A DNA stretch of 33,211 nt from Pinguiococcus pyrenoidosus (lineage: Eukaryota; Sar; Pinguiophyceae; Pinguiochrysidales; Pinguiochrysidaceae). A model generated the notes under the pieces. It ran no database searches. It saw only the letters and a program-made list of their open reading frames with translations, and was not told the origin of the DNA. The position numbers and the translations under genes were made by a program. Numbering within the stretch: the stretch's first letter is position 1; each line of letters opens with the position of its first letter. This document shows positions 19,385 through 28,812 of the stretch, piece by piece. The DNA is taken from the NCBI GenBank assembly GCA_019677205.1, contig JAAMXY010001776.1:1-33211 (forward strand), read 5' to 3'.

Positions 19385-19742
19385 TCGCCGCGCGGTTCTG
19401 GTGCTGACCGAACTTCCTTCTGCCACTCCACGCTTCTCCTGTAGGCGCACGAGTACGAGGCGGGCGGGCGTGCAATGAGCGACGCAGCGGCGAAGGTTCT
19501 ACCAGAAGGAGCTCTGTACGTACATGGCGGGCCTTCCCTTCGTTCTGTCCGCCCCCCTCCCGGCCTTTTCCCCTTGCTCGACCACGCGCTTTCTCGTTCT
19601 TCTCCTAAGCAGTTGCCAAACGATGAGGGAGCTGCAAAGATGGACGGATTGCAAAGAAAAGCATGTGCGAATTCGATCCAAGCCATCAACTTCGATGGCT
19701 CTGCAAAGCGCCGCACCTTTCCTTGCTCCTGGGGGGGATCCT
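19385..19742. other. Gap between two minus-strand genes
   Basis: This is about 360 bp upstream of the chromatin gene and downstream of the Gln-rich gene. A minus-strand frame continues through it from 19863 without a stop, but it starts only with TTG, its third-codon-position GC is lower than in real genes here, and it has no recognisable domain. I see no RNA gene or repeat. Confidence 0.3.
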
Positions 19743-20951
19743 TCAGCCCAGCAGCTGCGTCTCGGTGCGTCGCCACAACCTGAGACACCGCATCATTGTA
19801 GGATTCCCCGTCTGCAGGCTCTGGTAGACCAAGGTTTCCCAGAAGAGGGGCGTCGCCCTGCAAGGCTTTCGGCCGTGCTGTGGGAAGCAGCCCAGGCGCG
19901 GGTTAAGGATTCCTGCGCGACTGTTCGTGGATGCCCGCGCCTTCCTTGCCATCATTTCTTACATCTTTTCCGTCCCCTCCTCTGCGAGCTCTCGCCAAGA
20001 GCGGACGCCGGCGCTCGCACATCCAAATGCCTGGGGGAGTGGAACCTGGGGACGAAGGCAGATGCGAAAGCAATTGCAACCGCGAATGCGAGTGGGAATC
20101 AGCTTTCTGCCCAAGGGCGCCCGGAAGGGATCGAGGCGACCGCAGCGATCGCATAGCACGTACCGATCCTCTTGCAGAGCCTCCGGCTGCACATCGAGAA
20201 GCCTCCTTGCATCCTGCACTTGCGACGTGCCGGCGCCAGCAGCCAAGCTCGGGTACCCGCCGTACCCGTCAAAGCCCGGGGCGATCTGAAAATGCATCGC
20301 TCCCATGCCGCTGATGGCTCCGACCTGGAACTCCATGGCCCTTGCTTCGTCCTCCTCCCGACGGCGGAGATAGGCCAGTCGGCTTTCCTGGCTGCTCATC
20401 GGCGCCTGCTGCATGGGAGCGGGGAGGGACTCGGGCCGCAGCGTGTTCATCGGGAACGGCTCCTGCGCATACATCATCCCAGCGAGTTGCTGATAGCCTT
20501 GAAGCTGTTCCTGCTCCTGCGACCGCTGGATCTGGACCTCGCGCAGATGCTGGAGAGCCAAGAAGTGGTGGCGACTCTCTTCTCGTTCCCAAAGGCTGCG
20601 TTGGTCTTCTCGTCTGGTTCGCGCTTCGTGCAATTCCCACAGACTCAGGGGCTCCGCTACGTCCGCAGCGCCCGGGGCGAGGTAGTTCGGCGAGAGATTT
20701 GCATCCGCTGCACGCAAGGGTGGGTAGGCCTCCTCCGCAGCGCCCGCAAAGAAGCCTGGCAAGGGCGCTGCTCCGGACATCTGGTTGGACAGCATCTGCG
20801 CCAGCATCGCGCTTCGCTCCGCATCGGACACCGAGCGGGTCTGCGGGTGGAGCAAGCGCGCCGCCGCCGAAGCTTCCATGTCCTCATTCGGCATCCTCCC
20901 ATCTCGCCCGCCGGAGCTCCCCTGCGCGTCTCTCCAGTCATTGGGCCTCAT
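19743..20951 (-). CDS. Unknown Gln/Glu/Met-rich protein, probably two exons
   Basis: The ATG at 20951 is chosen because the longer frame starts only with GTG. Exon 1 (20951-19963) encodes ~330 residues: a Ser/Arg/Asp-rich start, an Ala/Pro/Leu-rich part, a Glu/Arg/Gln helical stretch (EARTRREDQRSLWEREESRHH), Met/Gln/Pro-rich segments, and a Cys cluster (LCDRCG, GCNCFRIC). The exon 1 stop lies inside a good donor (AT|GTAAGA). Splicing 19962-19858 (105 nt, ending TTGCAG) joins in phase to 37 more codons ending at 19743, with high third-position GC, giving 367 residues. An alternative acceptor at 19878 (CTTAAC branch, CCCACAG, 85-nt intron) gives another tail. I recognise no family. It is divergent from the OTU-NADAR gene. 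Confidence 0.6.
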
Positions 20952-22086
20952 ATTCGACGCGCTCCAGCGGTCACTTCCGCGTTCCGAACGCACGTCTGGG
21001 GCTGGGACCGACCGCCAGCTCCAATGCTACGGTCCCAGTGGCGTGCCCCCGAGGTTAGGCACGCTTCCTGCGGATCCGCGCGGCCGGTGAGTGCGAGGGG
21101 AGGCCGACGTGAGTGCGCGAGCTTCCGAGTTGCAGTTTCGCCGCGGAAGCTCCAGCTGCACCGCGAGCCCGGGGGCGGCTCGGCGGCTGGGCCAAGCACG
21201 TACCTCGCTCCACGCGGTGCCGAGGACGGCTGGGCCAGGCCCCGTGGACAGAGACGGGCGCCAAGGAGGCGAGAACCGGCCGCATCGGCCTCGCTTTGAA
21301 GGGCGCCGTGTCAGAATTTTGCAGCCACAGATGGGGCGCCTCCGTCGAGGGGAGAAGCTCGAGGCTGCCTGCCCATGGCTGAATATTGAATATTGGGGCG
21401 AGCAGGATTGCACGCACGCGCTCATCTGTGCACTTTCCCGGCCAAGTGTCCCTTGGCCGCATCCAATGGCCGAAGAGGGCGGAGCAGTCCGGCCTGTCGA
21501 ATCATTAGAGGCTCCAGCGCAGCAACGCTGCAAGGCGAGCTGCCGCATGTCCGCTGTGCTTTGCGCCGCCAGCTGGAGCAACTCCGGGGGAAACCCCGCT
21601 TCCGAGTTCGCGGGGAGTCGTTTGGGGTCAAGCTTCGCGGAATTGGCGGAGCTCTCCCGATTGCGCCAATCACGTCGCCAGCTTGCCAGGCAGCCCCGGA
21701 AACTTTTCGCAACGTCTGTCCAATAACCGGTAAGCTCGACGCGAAAGGCCCACAATGGGTCCGCCGCACGGCGCTTTTAGGGCCTTCACGCGGCACTCCT
21801 AGAAGAAGAAATCCGAAGGCTGAGGTCAGCCGTGCATCCAGTGGACGAACAAGAACGGAGCGCCAGAGTGAACTCGAGCTGTGCGGAATCTAGATCCAAT
21901 CATCGTCGGGTCGCAGTCACACTGCATCATCGATGGGGTGAAGGACCTGTCCGTCGCCCGCTGGAAGTCCCGCTCACCATGGCGCCTACCGTTTCGTGAC
22001 GGACGACGAAACCTCGGCAGCGCGGCCTGTAGCTTTCCCTTTCCTTTCCCGCCTCTCGCTGCGCATGCGCGGAAGTTGGGCGCAGC
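20952..22086. other. Long divergent intergenic region (Gln-rich gene / OTU-NADAR gene)
   Basis: No convincing gene is present on either strand. Overlapping frames cover the region but lack good starts, codon bias or domains. CCAAT boxes (CCAAT or its complement) recur near 21465, 21670, 21720 and 21896, and AT-rich GAATATTGAATATTGGGG lies near 21380. The region probably holds both promoters and the OTU-NADAR 5' UTR. Confidence 0.35.
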
Positions 22087-22423
22087 ATGGCCAGTCAGAT
22101 CGCGCGCCGCTCCGTGGCGAACGACAACGACTGCCTCTTCACCTCCATTGGCTACCTCTGCGAGCCGGAGAAGGCCGGCAGCATCGGCAGAGGCCTCGCT
22201 GGCCGCCTACGACGGGTAGTCCGACCCGCCCATGCCAGGCCTTCACGTGCGAGCTCGGAGGGCTCCTCTAAGCCGGATGTTTTCATGGCCCAACGTAGGT
22301 CGTGGCAGATCGGATCGCCTCGGACCCAGAGCTGTTCTCGGAACCCGTCCTTGGGATGGCTCCGGAGGCGTACCAACGATGGATCCAAGATCATTTCAAC
22401 TGGTGCGCAGAGAGAGAGAGAGG

Positions 22424-22458
<35 letters not shown>

Positions 22459-23884
22459 GAGCGCAAAGAAAGAGACAAAGAGAGAAAGACGTCGAGGGAG
22501 CATGCAGTGTGGCTAAGCGACACCAAACAATGCGCTTCAGGGGTGGGGAAACGGAGATATTCGTCCTGTCGTCGCACTACGACGTCGAGGTCTGCATCGT
22601 CAGCTGCGAAGCAGGGCAGATCTACACCTACAACGAAGGTCGGCCCGAGACACCGGGGAAGAGGAGGGCCCGAAGCCCTTCGTGCATGCACTTAAAGTGC
22701 TGTGCCGTCCTTCAGGAAGCGACAAGAGAGGGCGCATCTACCTCTTGTACACGGGGCAGCACTACGATCCCCTGGTGGGGTTGAAAGGGGCGGACGCTGC
22801 GTCAAAGGACGAAGTGAAGAGGTGAGCGGAACGCAGCAGGCTCTGGCCGACGGCGCGCCTGCCCTGACCATGGCGCTTTCCTTGTGGTTCTCCTGGTTGT
22901 CGTCGCAGGTTCCCGACGGGCTTCCATGACCTCGACGGACAGATGATCGTGCTGGCGGAAGAGGTGGCCGAGGCGCAGCGAAGGAAATTGCGGGAGAAGC
23001 GAATCAAGAAGATCAGATGCAACGGGTGTGGCCATCTCTGCGACGACCCGGAAGACTTCAAGTTCCACTGTCTCGACGAAAGATTCGCCGAGGCGCACGG
23101 CGAGGACTTTGACTACATGTGCGAGGAAGTCGAGGTAGTTCTCACCGAGCAGGAAGCAGCCGAGTACGTCGCACTGCGAGCCGCCACGACCGTGATGCGA
23201 AGCCGGCCGTCAACCTCAGCGATCTCCACGTTGCTTTTCCTAGGACGAGCGGGATGCCGGATTTCGCGAATGCTGACCTGGTGCACACCTTCTACGACAT
23301 CGAGTCGGAACCCTTGAGTACCAAGTACCCATGCGTCCCGCCCATCGTTGTCGATGGCCTCGAGTACCCGACCGTGCAGCACGTGGACCTGGCCGCCAAG
23401 TTCGTGGGCAATGCCGCCGGCAGGGGGATCGTCGAGACGATCCGCGCGACTCCCAGCGTCAGCGACGCTCGCTCAGCGGCTTACTCCGTTGACGATAGCC
23501 ATGCGGACCCGAGCTTCACACCAGAGAAGCGGAAGGACATCCTTCGGGCAGCAATCTTCGCCAAGTTCGGCTTGCGACTATTGCAAAGCGCCGATGGCAA
23601 GTCCGAGACTTCGCAGCTGCCCGGTGATGCGTATGCGATGATGAGGACGCATCTGCTGGCGACCGGAGACAGGTGAGGCTCTCATGTGAGGTTCGCTCTC
23701 AGCCTGTCGCTCAAGTATGACGATGGATATTTGGCGGTGCAGATTCATCGCGCTCGTCGGGGATGACAAGTGGATAGGCGTTCAGGCCCTTGGCGGCGTG
23801 CCGCAAGGGAAGAACGTGGTAGGAGACATTCTGATGAGTGTCAGAGACGAGCTGAGAGCGCTTGGGATAGCCTCTTCTGAATAG
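22087..23884 (+). CDS. OTU deubiquitinase (OTU1/YOD1-like) fused to a NADAR domain, 7 exons
   Basis: Exons are 22087-22215, 22299-22402, 22541-22638, 22716-22821, 22909-23163, 23244-23672 and 23743-23884. All introns are GT-AG (83, 138, 77, 87, 80 and 70 nt) and all phases match, giving 420 residues. Residues 1-145 are the OTU fold: catalytic C16 in NDNDCLFTSIGYLCE, then ASDPELFSEPVLG, the junction-restored NWGGETEIFVLSSHYDVEVCI, and H126 in YTGQHYDPL. A C2H2-type finger follows (C183, C186, H199, H209), as in plant and animal OTU1. From residue ~235 a NADAR domain runs to the end: TFYDIESEPLS, IVVDGLEYPTVQH, and GKNVVGDILMSVRDEL. OTU1 proteins are known to trim ubiquitin chains with p97/Cdc48. 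NADAR proteins are known N-glycosidases acting on ADP-ribosylated guanine. The combination implies a dual ubiquitin/ADP-ribose role, which is inference. No UBX-like N-terminus is seen. Confidence 0.85.
22410..22500. repeat. (GA)n microsatellite inside OTU-NADAR intron 2
   Basis: The run is about 50 bp of near-pure AGAGAG beginning at 22410, decaying into AGAAAG/ACAAAG-rich sequence. It occupies most of the 138-nt second intron, which makes that intron longer than the gene's other introns (70-87 nt). Read through without splicing it would encode a meaningless Arg/Glu run that interrupts the OTU fold, which supports its being intronic. Confidence 0.85.
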
Positions 23885-23968
23885 CAGAAATTGCCGTGGC
23901 GCAGGACTAGATGCCAGCCGGCTTCAGCAGCATTCGGCCTGGCGAGTTGGCCTCTTCTGAATAGCAGA
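23870..23968 (+). repeat. 19-bp direct repeat spanning the OTU-NADAR stop codon
   Basis: GCCTCTTCTGAATAGCAGA occurs at 23870-23888 and again, identically, at 23950-23968, with a period of 80 bp. The sequence after each copy also matches weakly (CCGTGGCG, GATGCC and CAGCA at similar spacing). The first copy contains the gene's final codons and TAG stop, so the 3' end appears to have been tandemly duplicated and has since decayed. Confidence 0.7.
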
Positions 23969-24199
23969 GAGATCCCGTGGCGGCGTGTGAGATGCCGGGC
24001 TGATCCAGCAGACCCCGGCTTCTCGTGGAAACACGGCGAGAACAGGTGCGCCGGCGGGCGGCGCCAGGTTGCAGGGATTGTGGTGCCCAGCGAAGTCTTC
24101 CGCGATGGACACGCGTGCTCAGCGCGATACCAGCGAACCGAGAAACATCTTCATCACGTTTGCCCTGGCAATGGCATTGCCACTTCCCACCATTCGGCG
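23885..24199. other. Convergent gap between OTU-NADAR and thioredoxin-fold gene
   Basis: About 315 bp form the tail-to-tail gap. Apart from the decayed 80-bp duplication at its left end I see no gene, RNA or regulatory element. It should hold the two 3' UTRs. Confidence 0.4.
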
Positions 24200-26560
24200 C
24201 TAGAGTTCATCCGTAGTCTTCGCCTTCTTCTTTTTCTTCTTCTTCTTTTTCTTCCTCTTCTTCTTCAACTCCTCCTTCGCCTTCCTCTCGAGCTCGGCCT
24301 GCTTCTCTGCCTCCTCCCTTTCCTTCTTCTCCTGCGCTTCGCGGGCAATCTCCTCCTGAAGCTTCTTCGCTTCCCGCTCCTCCTCCGCACGAATCTCCGC
24401 CATCAGGTCCTCTAGGTCGCCATCCTCCTCAACTACCTCTTCGTATGCTGGCGCTGCCAACGCTTCACAATCGTCCACGTGGCCCATTTCTGGTTTGCTC
24501 ACCGTCGAGACGAAGCGCATCGATCCACGCACGGCGCTCCGGACGAACTGCGCAGCTGGCTCGGGTTTCAGCGCTCCGACGTAGCGGGCAAACACGTCCT
24601 TCTTGCCGCTCCAAACCACGAGTGCCGGGAGCATGCTCGCATCGGGGATGTCGAAGGAGGCGGCGAACTCGGGGTGGCAGCGCCCATCAACGTACGCACC
24701 ATGCGCCACCGCGCCAGACTTGTGCAGGATGTCGCTCAGCAGAGCCGTCTGCGCTTCCGTGATCGCACCGTCCGTCAGGAGCATCGCGCAAGGCCGTCCG
24801 CCGGAGCAGTGCGCGAACTCGGGGCTTTCCTCGTCGGTCAGCTCCTTCAGAACCGATGTGTTCTCGTCCGTTACCGTGCCCTTCACGTCAGTCGCCTCTG
24901 CCCGGCCATGGCGCTCATTGAAGCGCTGCTCGCTCTGCTGGATGTACTCCATCGCAATTTCCCGATCTCTCTGCGCCAGCAGGTTGACCGCGAAGTTGCG
25001 CAGACCTGCGAACTTGAAGCCGCCGTACTGGCGCGGATCGTAGCCCGCGATGGCGACTTCGGTCCTCCCGTACTGATCGACGTTCGGGTTCTCGGGTGGG
25101 TCCATGAGGCAAATGATGGTAGGCAGCTTCATCAAGCCGAAGCGCCGCGAGATCTCGTCATTCGGGCGACTGACGAAGAGAATCATCAGGTACTGGCTCA
25201 ACTCCTCGGCAAACAGCTTGATGAAGAGCGGAGGCTGGTCCTTGTCGCTGAAGACAAACATGGCCAGCTTCTTCTTCTTCATCGTCATGGTGATGAACAT
25301 CTCGATTAGGTCTGGATCGTCACCGGGAACGCCCTCCACGAGATTGGGCACGGACTCTCCGGCGGCGTCGACGGCCTTCTTCGTCTCGTCCGCGCCGTGC
25401 ACCGTTGGCCCGTCATCCTCCTTGTTCTCCCGGTCGAAGGGCCAGCTTTCGATGACGGCCGCGTCTGCGCCGACGCCCTTCGCCGCGCAGAGGTCCTCGG
25501 ACTTTTCGCAGTCCACGTATCCCAGGGCGAGCATCCCGCCGACGCTGGTTTTCAGCTTCGACCAGTCCGCGCAGGCCTCCATGGGCGTCATGCCGGCAGG
25601 CACAAACACAACCACCCACGCCGGCTGCCCTTCTACGACTTGCTTCTTGTAGGCGGCTGCGTCCAGCTGGTAGTACTCCTCGCCATGCGTCTTCGCCTTC
25701 GCCTTCGCCTTCGCCTTCGCCTGTCCATTCGGGCCGGCGTCCTGCCCGGCGGCTCCGCTGGTCTCGCCAAGCTCCGCGACTAGGCCCATGGCAAACTCTT
25801 CGATGCCATCCCGGTACGGCTCTCCTCGGAAGATCTGCCAGTCCCCGCCGTCGACCATCCCGAGGACGGTCGGTCGCGGCATGGCAAGGATCTCCTCGGT
25901 GATGCCGATGTCCTCCGGGAAGTCCCCGACGTCGTTCTCGTGCAGCTCCCAGTAGGTCACGTTGTGGTGGAAGAAGCGAATGGCCAGCGCCTTGAGCAGC
26001 GGACTCGTGCGCGCACGGTCCGAAAGCACCGCCACATGCACGCCGGTGTCCGGCGGCACGGAGCCATCGGCCGTGCTGAGCTTCTTGACGAAGTTGGGCA
26101 TCTCGTCGAGCACCACCTTCTTGAGGATCTTGCTGTCCACCTGCAATCCCGAGGACGTCGTGTCGATCATGAGGGGCTGGCGCTCCAGCCGCTTGGTGTA
26201 GGGGTTCATCTGGGGCATGAGGAAGTAGCCGCGGAGGCTGGGCTCGAAGGGCCGGAGGTTCTCCTTCTTGCACCAGCGGACCTGGTCCTCCTGGCTGCAG
26301 TCCAGCGCCCGGGTGTTGATGCCAAAGGACTCCCAAAGCCCCTGCGCAATCGGCGCAAGCACAGAGGCCAAGTAGTCGTCCGCTGCGCTGCTCTCATTGT
26401 AGAAATGCACCAAGAACGGCTCGTTGCTGCCCTGCACCGCCTCTTGGAACTCCGCCTTGCTGATCGCCAAGACGTGGCCCTCCCCCTCGTACAGGGCAGC
26501 CGCCTGGCCCAGGAGGGCCAAGGCCCACAGCTGGAGCAGCCGATGCATCCGCGCCTGCAT
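24200..26560 (-). CDS. ER-lumen protein with several redox-inactive thioredoxin folds, ending TDEL
   Basis: An intronless protein of 786 residues starts at the ATG at 26560 (or 26548). It begins with a signal peptide (LLQLWALALLGQAAAL) and ends KAKTTDEL, a KDEL-type ER retrieval signal. Between them are at least four thioredoxin/PDI-like segments: about 30-135 (FLVHFYNES ... ALDCSQ ... NLRPFEPSLRGYF), about 295-385 (WVVVFVPAG ... LGYVDCEKSEDLCAAKGV), about 435-510 (LAMFVFSDKD ... FGLMKLPTIICLMDP) and about 600-690 (CAMLLTDG ... LPALVVWSG). None has a CxxC active site, so a chaperone or scaffold role is more likely than oxidoreductase. An Ala/Lys repeat (about 280-290) and a Lys-rich C-terminal coiled coil are low-complexity. 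The arrangement resembles PDI-like or DNAJC16-like proteins, but no J domain is seen. It is divergent from the KH gene. Confidence 0.82.
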   Translation of the reverse strand: MQARMHRLLQLWALALLGQAAALYEGEGHVLAISKAEFQEAVQGSNEPFLVHFYNESSAADDYLASVLAPIAQGLWESFGINTRALDCSQEDQVRWCKKENLRPFEPSLRGYFLMPQMNPYTKRLERQPLMIDTTSSGLQVDSKILKKVVLDEMPNFVKKLSTADGSVPPDTGVHVAVLSDRARTSPLLKALAIRFFHHNVTYWELHENDVGDFPEDIGITEEILAMPRPTVLGMVDGGDWQIFRGEPYRDGIEEFAMGLVAELGETSGAAGQDAGPNGQAKAKAKAKAKTHGEEYYQLDAAAYKKQVVEGQPAWVVVFVPAGMTPMEACADWSKLKTSVGGMLALGYVDCEKSEDLCAAKGVGADAAVIESWPFDRENKEDDGPTVHGADETKKAVDAAGESVPNLVEGVPGDDPDLIEMFITMTMKKKKLAMFVFSDKDQPPLFIKLFAEELSQYLMILFVSRPNDEISRRFGLMKLPTIICLMDPPENPNVDQYGRTEVAIAGYDPRQYGGFKFAGLRNFAVNLLAQRDREIAMEYIQQSEQRFNERHGRAEATDVKGTVTDENTSVLKELTDEESPEFAHCSGGRPCAMLLTDGAITEAQTALLSDILHKSGAVAHGAYVDGRCHPEFAASFDIPDASMLPALVVWSGKKDVFARYVGALKPEPAAQFVRSAVRGSMRFVSTVSKPEMGHVDDCEALAAPAYEEVVEEDGDLEDLMAEIRAEEEREAKKLQEEIAREAQEKKEREEAEKQAELERKAKEELKKKRKKKKKKKKKKAKTTDEL
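24226..24265. repeat. Coding (CTT)n tract giving a poly-lysine tail
   Basis: The plus strand is CTTCTTCTTTTTCTTC repeats. In the minus-strand gene these are AAG/AAA codons giving a run of about 14 lysines just before the terminal KAKTTDEL. The length of such a tract may vary between isolates without changing the frame. Confidence 0.6.
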
Positions 26561-27143
26561 CAGGCCTCTCGGGGGCTGCGGTGCCAGGAGGAAGATTCGA
26601 TGGCGATGGGACGCGTGTCGAGTAGCGGATGCGCTGGCATGTGTTGCTTTGGTAAACGAGAATTAAACGAGGAGAACGATTTGAAATATGATGATTGGAT
26701 GAACGGAGGAAGACGAGGGTGTGTTAGGCGGGGATAAACGGCTGCAGATGAACTTTGGGTATCAGGCCAATCATAGGTGTGGACGTTGCGGGGACCATTG
26801 GCTGTCTTTGAACGTTGACGTTGGAGAGCATAGTCGTCCCCATCTTTGGGCCCCAGCTTGCCTCCGCGCTCGTGGATGCCATGATATGGCGAGATAATCT
26901 TAACGGCCAGCGTCGCCCTCGCCCTTTTTTCATCCTTCCCAGGCGCCATCCGTTTGTACCATAATGTAAAACAGGATATATATGGGTATTTCGATATGGG
27001 GACAAGATTTCGATTTTCCACCGTTTGCTTCCAGATCCCAAGCTTTGTACAGCAGCAGCTATCGTGCGGTCCGCAATGCGCCGACGCATCTAGGGGCCGT
27101 CTGCCGTTCAGCGCGCGCGGTGAGGCCGGTCTGAGCAGCCAGG
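26561..27143. promoter_or_regulatory. Divergent promoter region between thioredoxin-fold and KH genes
   Basis: This is about 580 bp between two start codons, AT-richer than its flanks. A TATA-like GATATATATGGG lies at 26975-26986, about 160 bp before the KH start. CCAAT boxes lie at 26767-26771 (plus) and 26797-26801 (reverse). No gene is seen. Assignment of these elements as functional is inference from position and sequence only. Confidence 0.35.
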
Positions 27144-28742
27144 ATGCCTCGCCACGACGACGAAGACGCCGACAACGGGCGGCGCGGCCCGGACGACGAC
27201 CGCGACGACGACGATGACGAGTACCGGCAGAAGGATACCACGGAGATGATGGAGATCGGCCCGGAGGACGCCGCCTTCCTCGTGGGCCGCAAGGGCACCA
27301 CCAAGCGCAAGGTGGCGCGCGCGGCCGGAGTGGACATGAGCATCGACACGGACTCCAACCAGCTCACGATCCGCGGCCCGCCGAGGAATGTGGCGCGCGC
27401 CAAGGACTATGTGGACTACGTTTGTAAGCAGCGCGTGGGGGATATCAACCTGGACCTGACGCATCCGGACTCGCCGGCGCGCGACGACGCGACCGCGTTC
27501 GCCGTCCCCAGCGCCTGCGTGGGCTTCATCATGGGCAAGAGGGGCCAGACGCTGCGCAGCATGGAGGAGGAGTGGGGCACGCTCATGTTCTTCGCCCACA
27601 CCGGCGGCAACCGCGAGGAAGGCAACGGCGGCGAGAAGATGTGCATCTTCGGCCCGTTCCGAGGCCGCCGCGGCGCGCTCTTCAAGGTGCTCAGCGCCAT
27701 CGAGCACAAGGAGCCGGGCTTCTGCGTCGATGGCGACGAGCTCAAGCTCCCGCCCTTCATCAAGGGCGACGTGGATCTTGACGGCTGGGGCTTTGATGTG
27801 CACGTGCTGGAGGGCGACGACTACTCCTACGCGCTAGGCCGCGGAGGATCGGTGCGCAAGAAGCTCGCGGCGGCGTCCGGATGCATCCTGGAGTACGTGG
27901 GCAAGCTCGCGTGCATGGTGGGCTTCGAAGCCGAGCGCGCGCGCTGCCGCGAGTACCTGCAGATGCTCCTGCAGCAGCGCAACGGCGTGTGCATGCCGGA
28001 GACGCAGGGTCGCGACGACGTGGAGGTGGTCAAGGTGCCCACGGAAAGCGTTGGGTACATCACTGGCCGCGGTGGAGAAGCCCTCCGGCGCCTGGAGCAG
28101 ATGACGCAGACGTTCTGCTTCACCGAGGGCTCCGGGCAGGCCCGCCAAGACCGCAAGTCGGGCGAGGAGACCGAGAACCTTCTCATCTTCGGCCATAGCG
28201 AGTCCAATCGCAAGCGCGCGGTGGAGCTAGTCCGTCGCCGCATCGAAGAGCATCGCCTGGGGGGATCCCGCAGCTACACGGACAGGTACGACGACGACTA
28301 CGAGCGTCGTCGCTACGACGACAACGACCGCCGGGATCGGCGAGATGACCACTACGATCGCCGCGATCGCTACGACGATCGCGATCGCTACGACGACCGT
28401 GACCGCTACGATCGCCGGGATCGCTACGATGACCGTCGATTCGACGATCGCGACCGCTCCGACCGCCGCGACCGATACGATGACTACGACCGCCGGGTAG
28501 GTTCCCGTCTGTCCGCGAGACGGGCGACGCATGTAGGCTGACGCGTATGGTTTGATTTGCCACCTTAGGACCGCCGTGATCGCTACGGTGATCGGGACCG
28601 GCGAGACCGGTATGATGACTACGATCGTCGCGACCGCGACCGCGACCGTGACCGGGACCGTGATCGCGACCGTGATCGCGACCGCGATAGGGACCGCGAC
28701 CGGGACCGCGACCGCGATCGCGACCGTGATCGCTACGGTTGA
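27144..28742 (+). CDS. Four-KH-domain RNA-binding protein with Arg-Asp repeat tail (2 exons)
   Basis: Exon 1 is 27144-28496, the intron 28497-28568 (72 nt, GTAGGT...CCTTAG, phase 0), and exon 2 28569-28742, giving 508 residues. After an acidic Asp-rich start there are four KH domains, each with a GxxG loop: FLVGRKGTTKRKVARAAG (about 42), GFIMGKRGQTLRSMEEEWG (about 130), YALGRGGSVRKKLAAASG (about 232) and GYITGRGGEALRRLEQM (about 307). The tail from residue ~375 is YDDRDRYDRRDR-type repeats, and exon 2 is almost wholly Asp-Arg dipeptides ending in YG. KH domains bind single-stranded RNA or DNA. RD/RY-rich tails are known in splicing and mRNA-handling proteins, so a nuclear mRNA role is inferred. 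It is convergent with the plastid-protein gene. Confidence 0.9.
28300..28735 (+). repeat. GAYCGN/TACGAY coding repeat encoding the RD/YDD tail
   Basis: The DNA is built from hexamers such as GACCGC, GATCGC and TACGAC, on both sides of the 72-nt intron. Exon 2 is close to a pure GAYCGN dipeptide-coding array with many synonymous changes. The protein repeat is therefore older than, or under stronger selection than, the DNA repeat. Confidence 0.75.
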
Positions 28743-28767
28743 TGCATTGGTCGCCAGGCTACGTGCC

Positions 28768-28812
28768 GCCACGCGACGCCACGCCATGCCACGCTACGCC
28801 ACGCCACGCCAT
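28768..28812. repeat. CCACGCYA short tandem array
   Basis: The sequence is an imperfect array of CCACGCGACG, CCACGCCATG, CCACGCTACG and CCACGCCACG units, about 10 bp each, directly downstream of the KH gene stop, probably in its 3' UTR. Confidence 0.6.

Noticed and set aside
19381..19863. 160-codon minus-strand frame between the chromatin and Gln-rich genes
   Set aside because: It starts with TTG and has weaker codon bias than the competing frame that joins exon 1 of the Gln-rich gene. It also overlaps the chromatin gene start.
21027..21755. 242-codon minus-strand and 211-codon plus-strand overlapping frames
   Set aside because: They start poorly, have Arg/Pro/Ser-rich composition typical of non-coding GC-rich DNA, and contain no recognisable motif.
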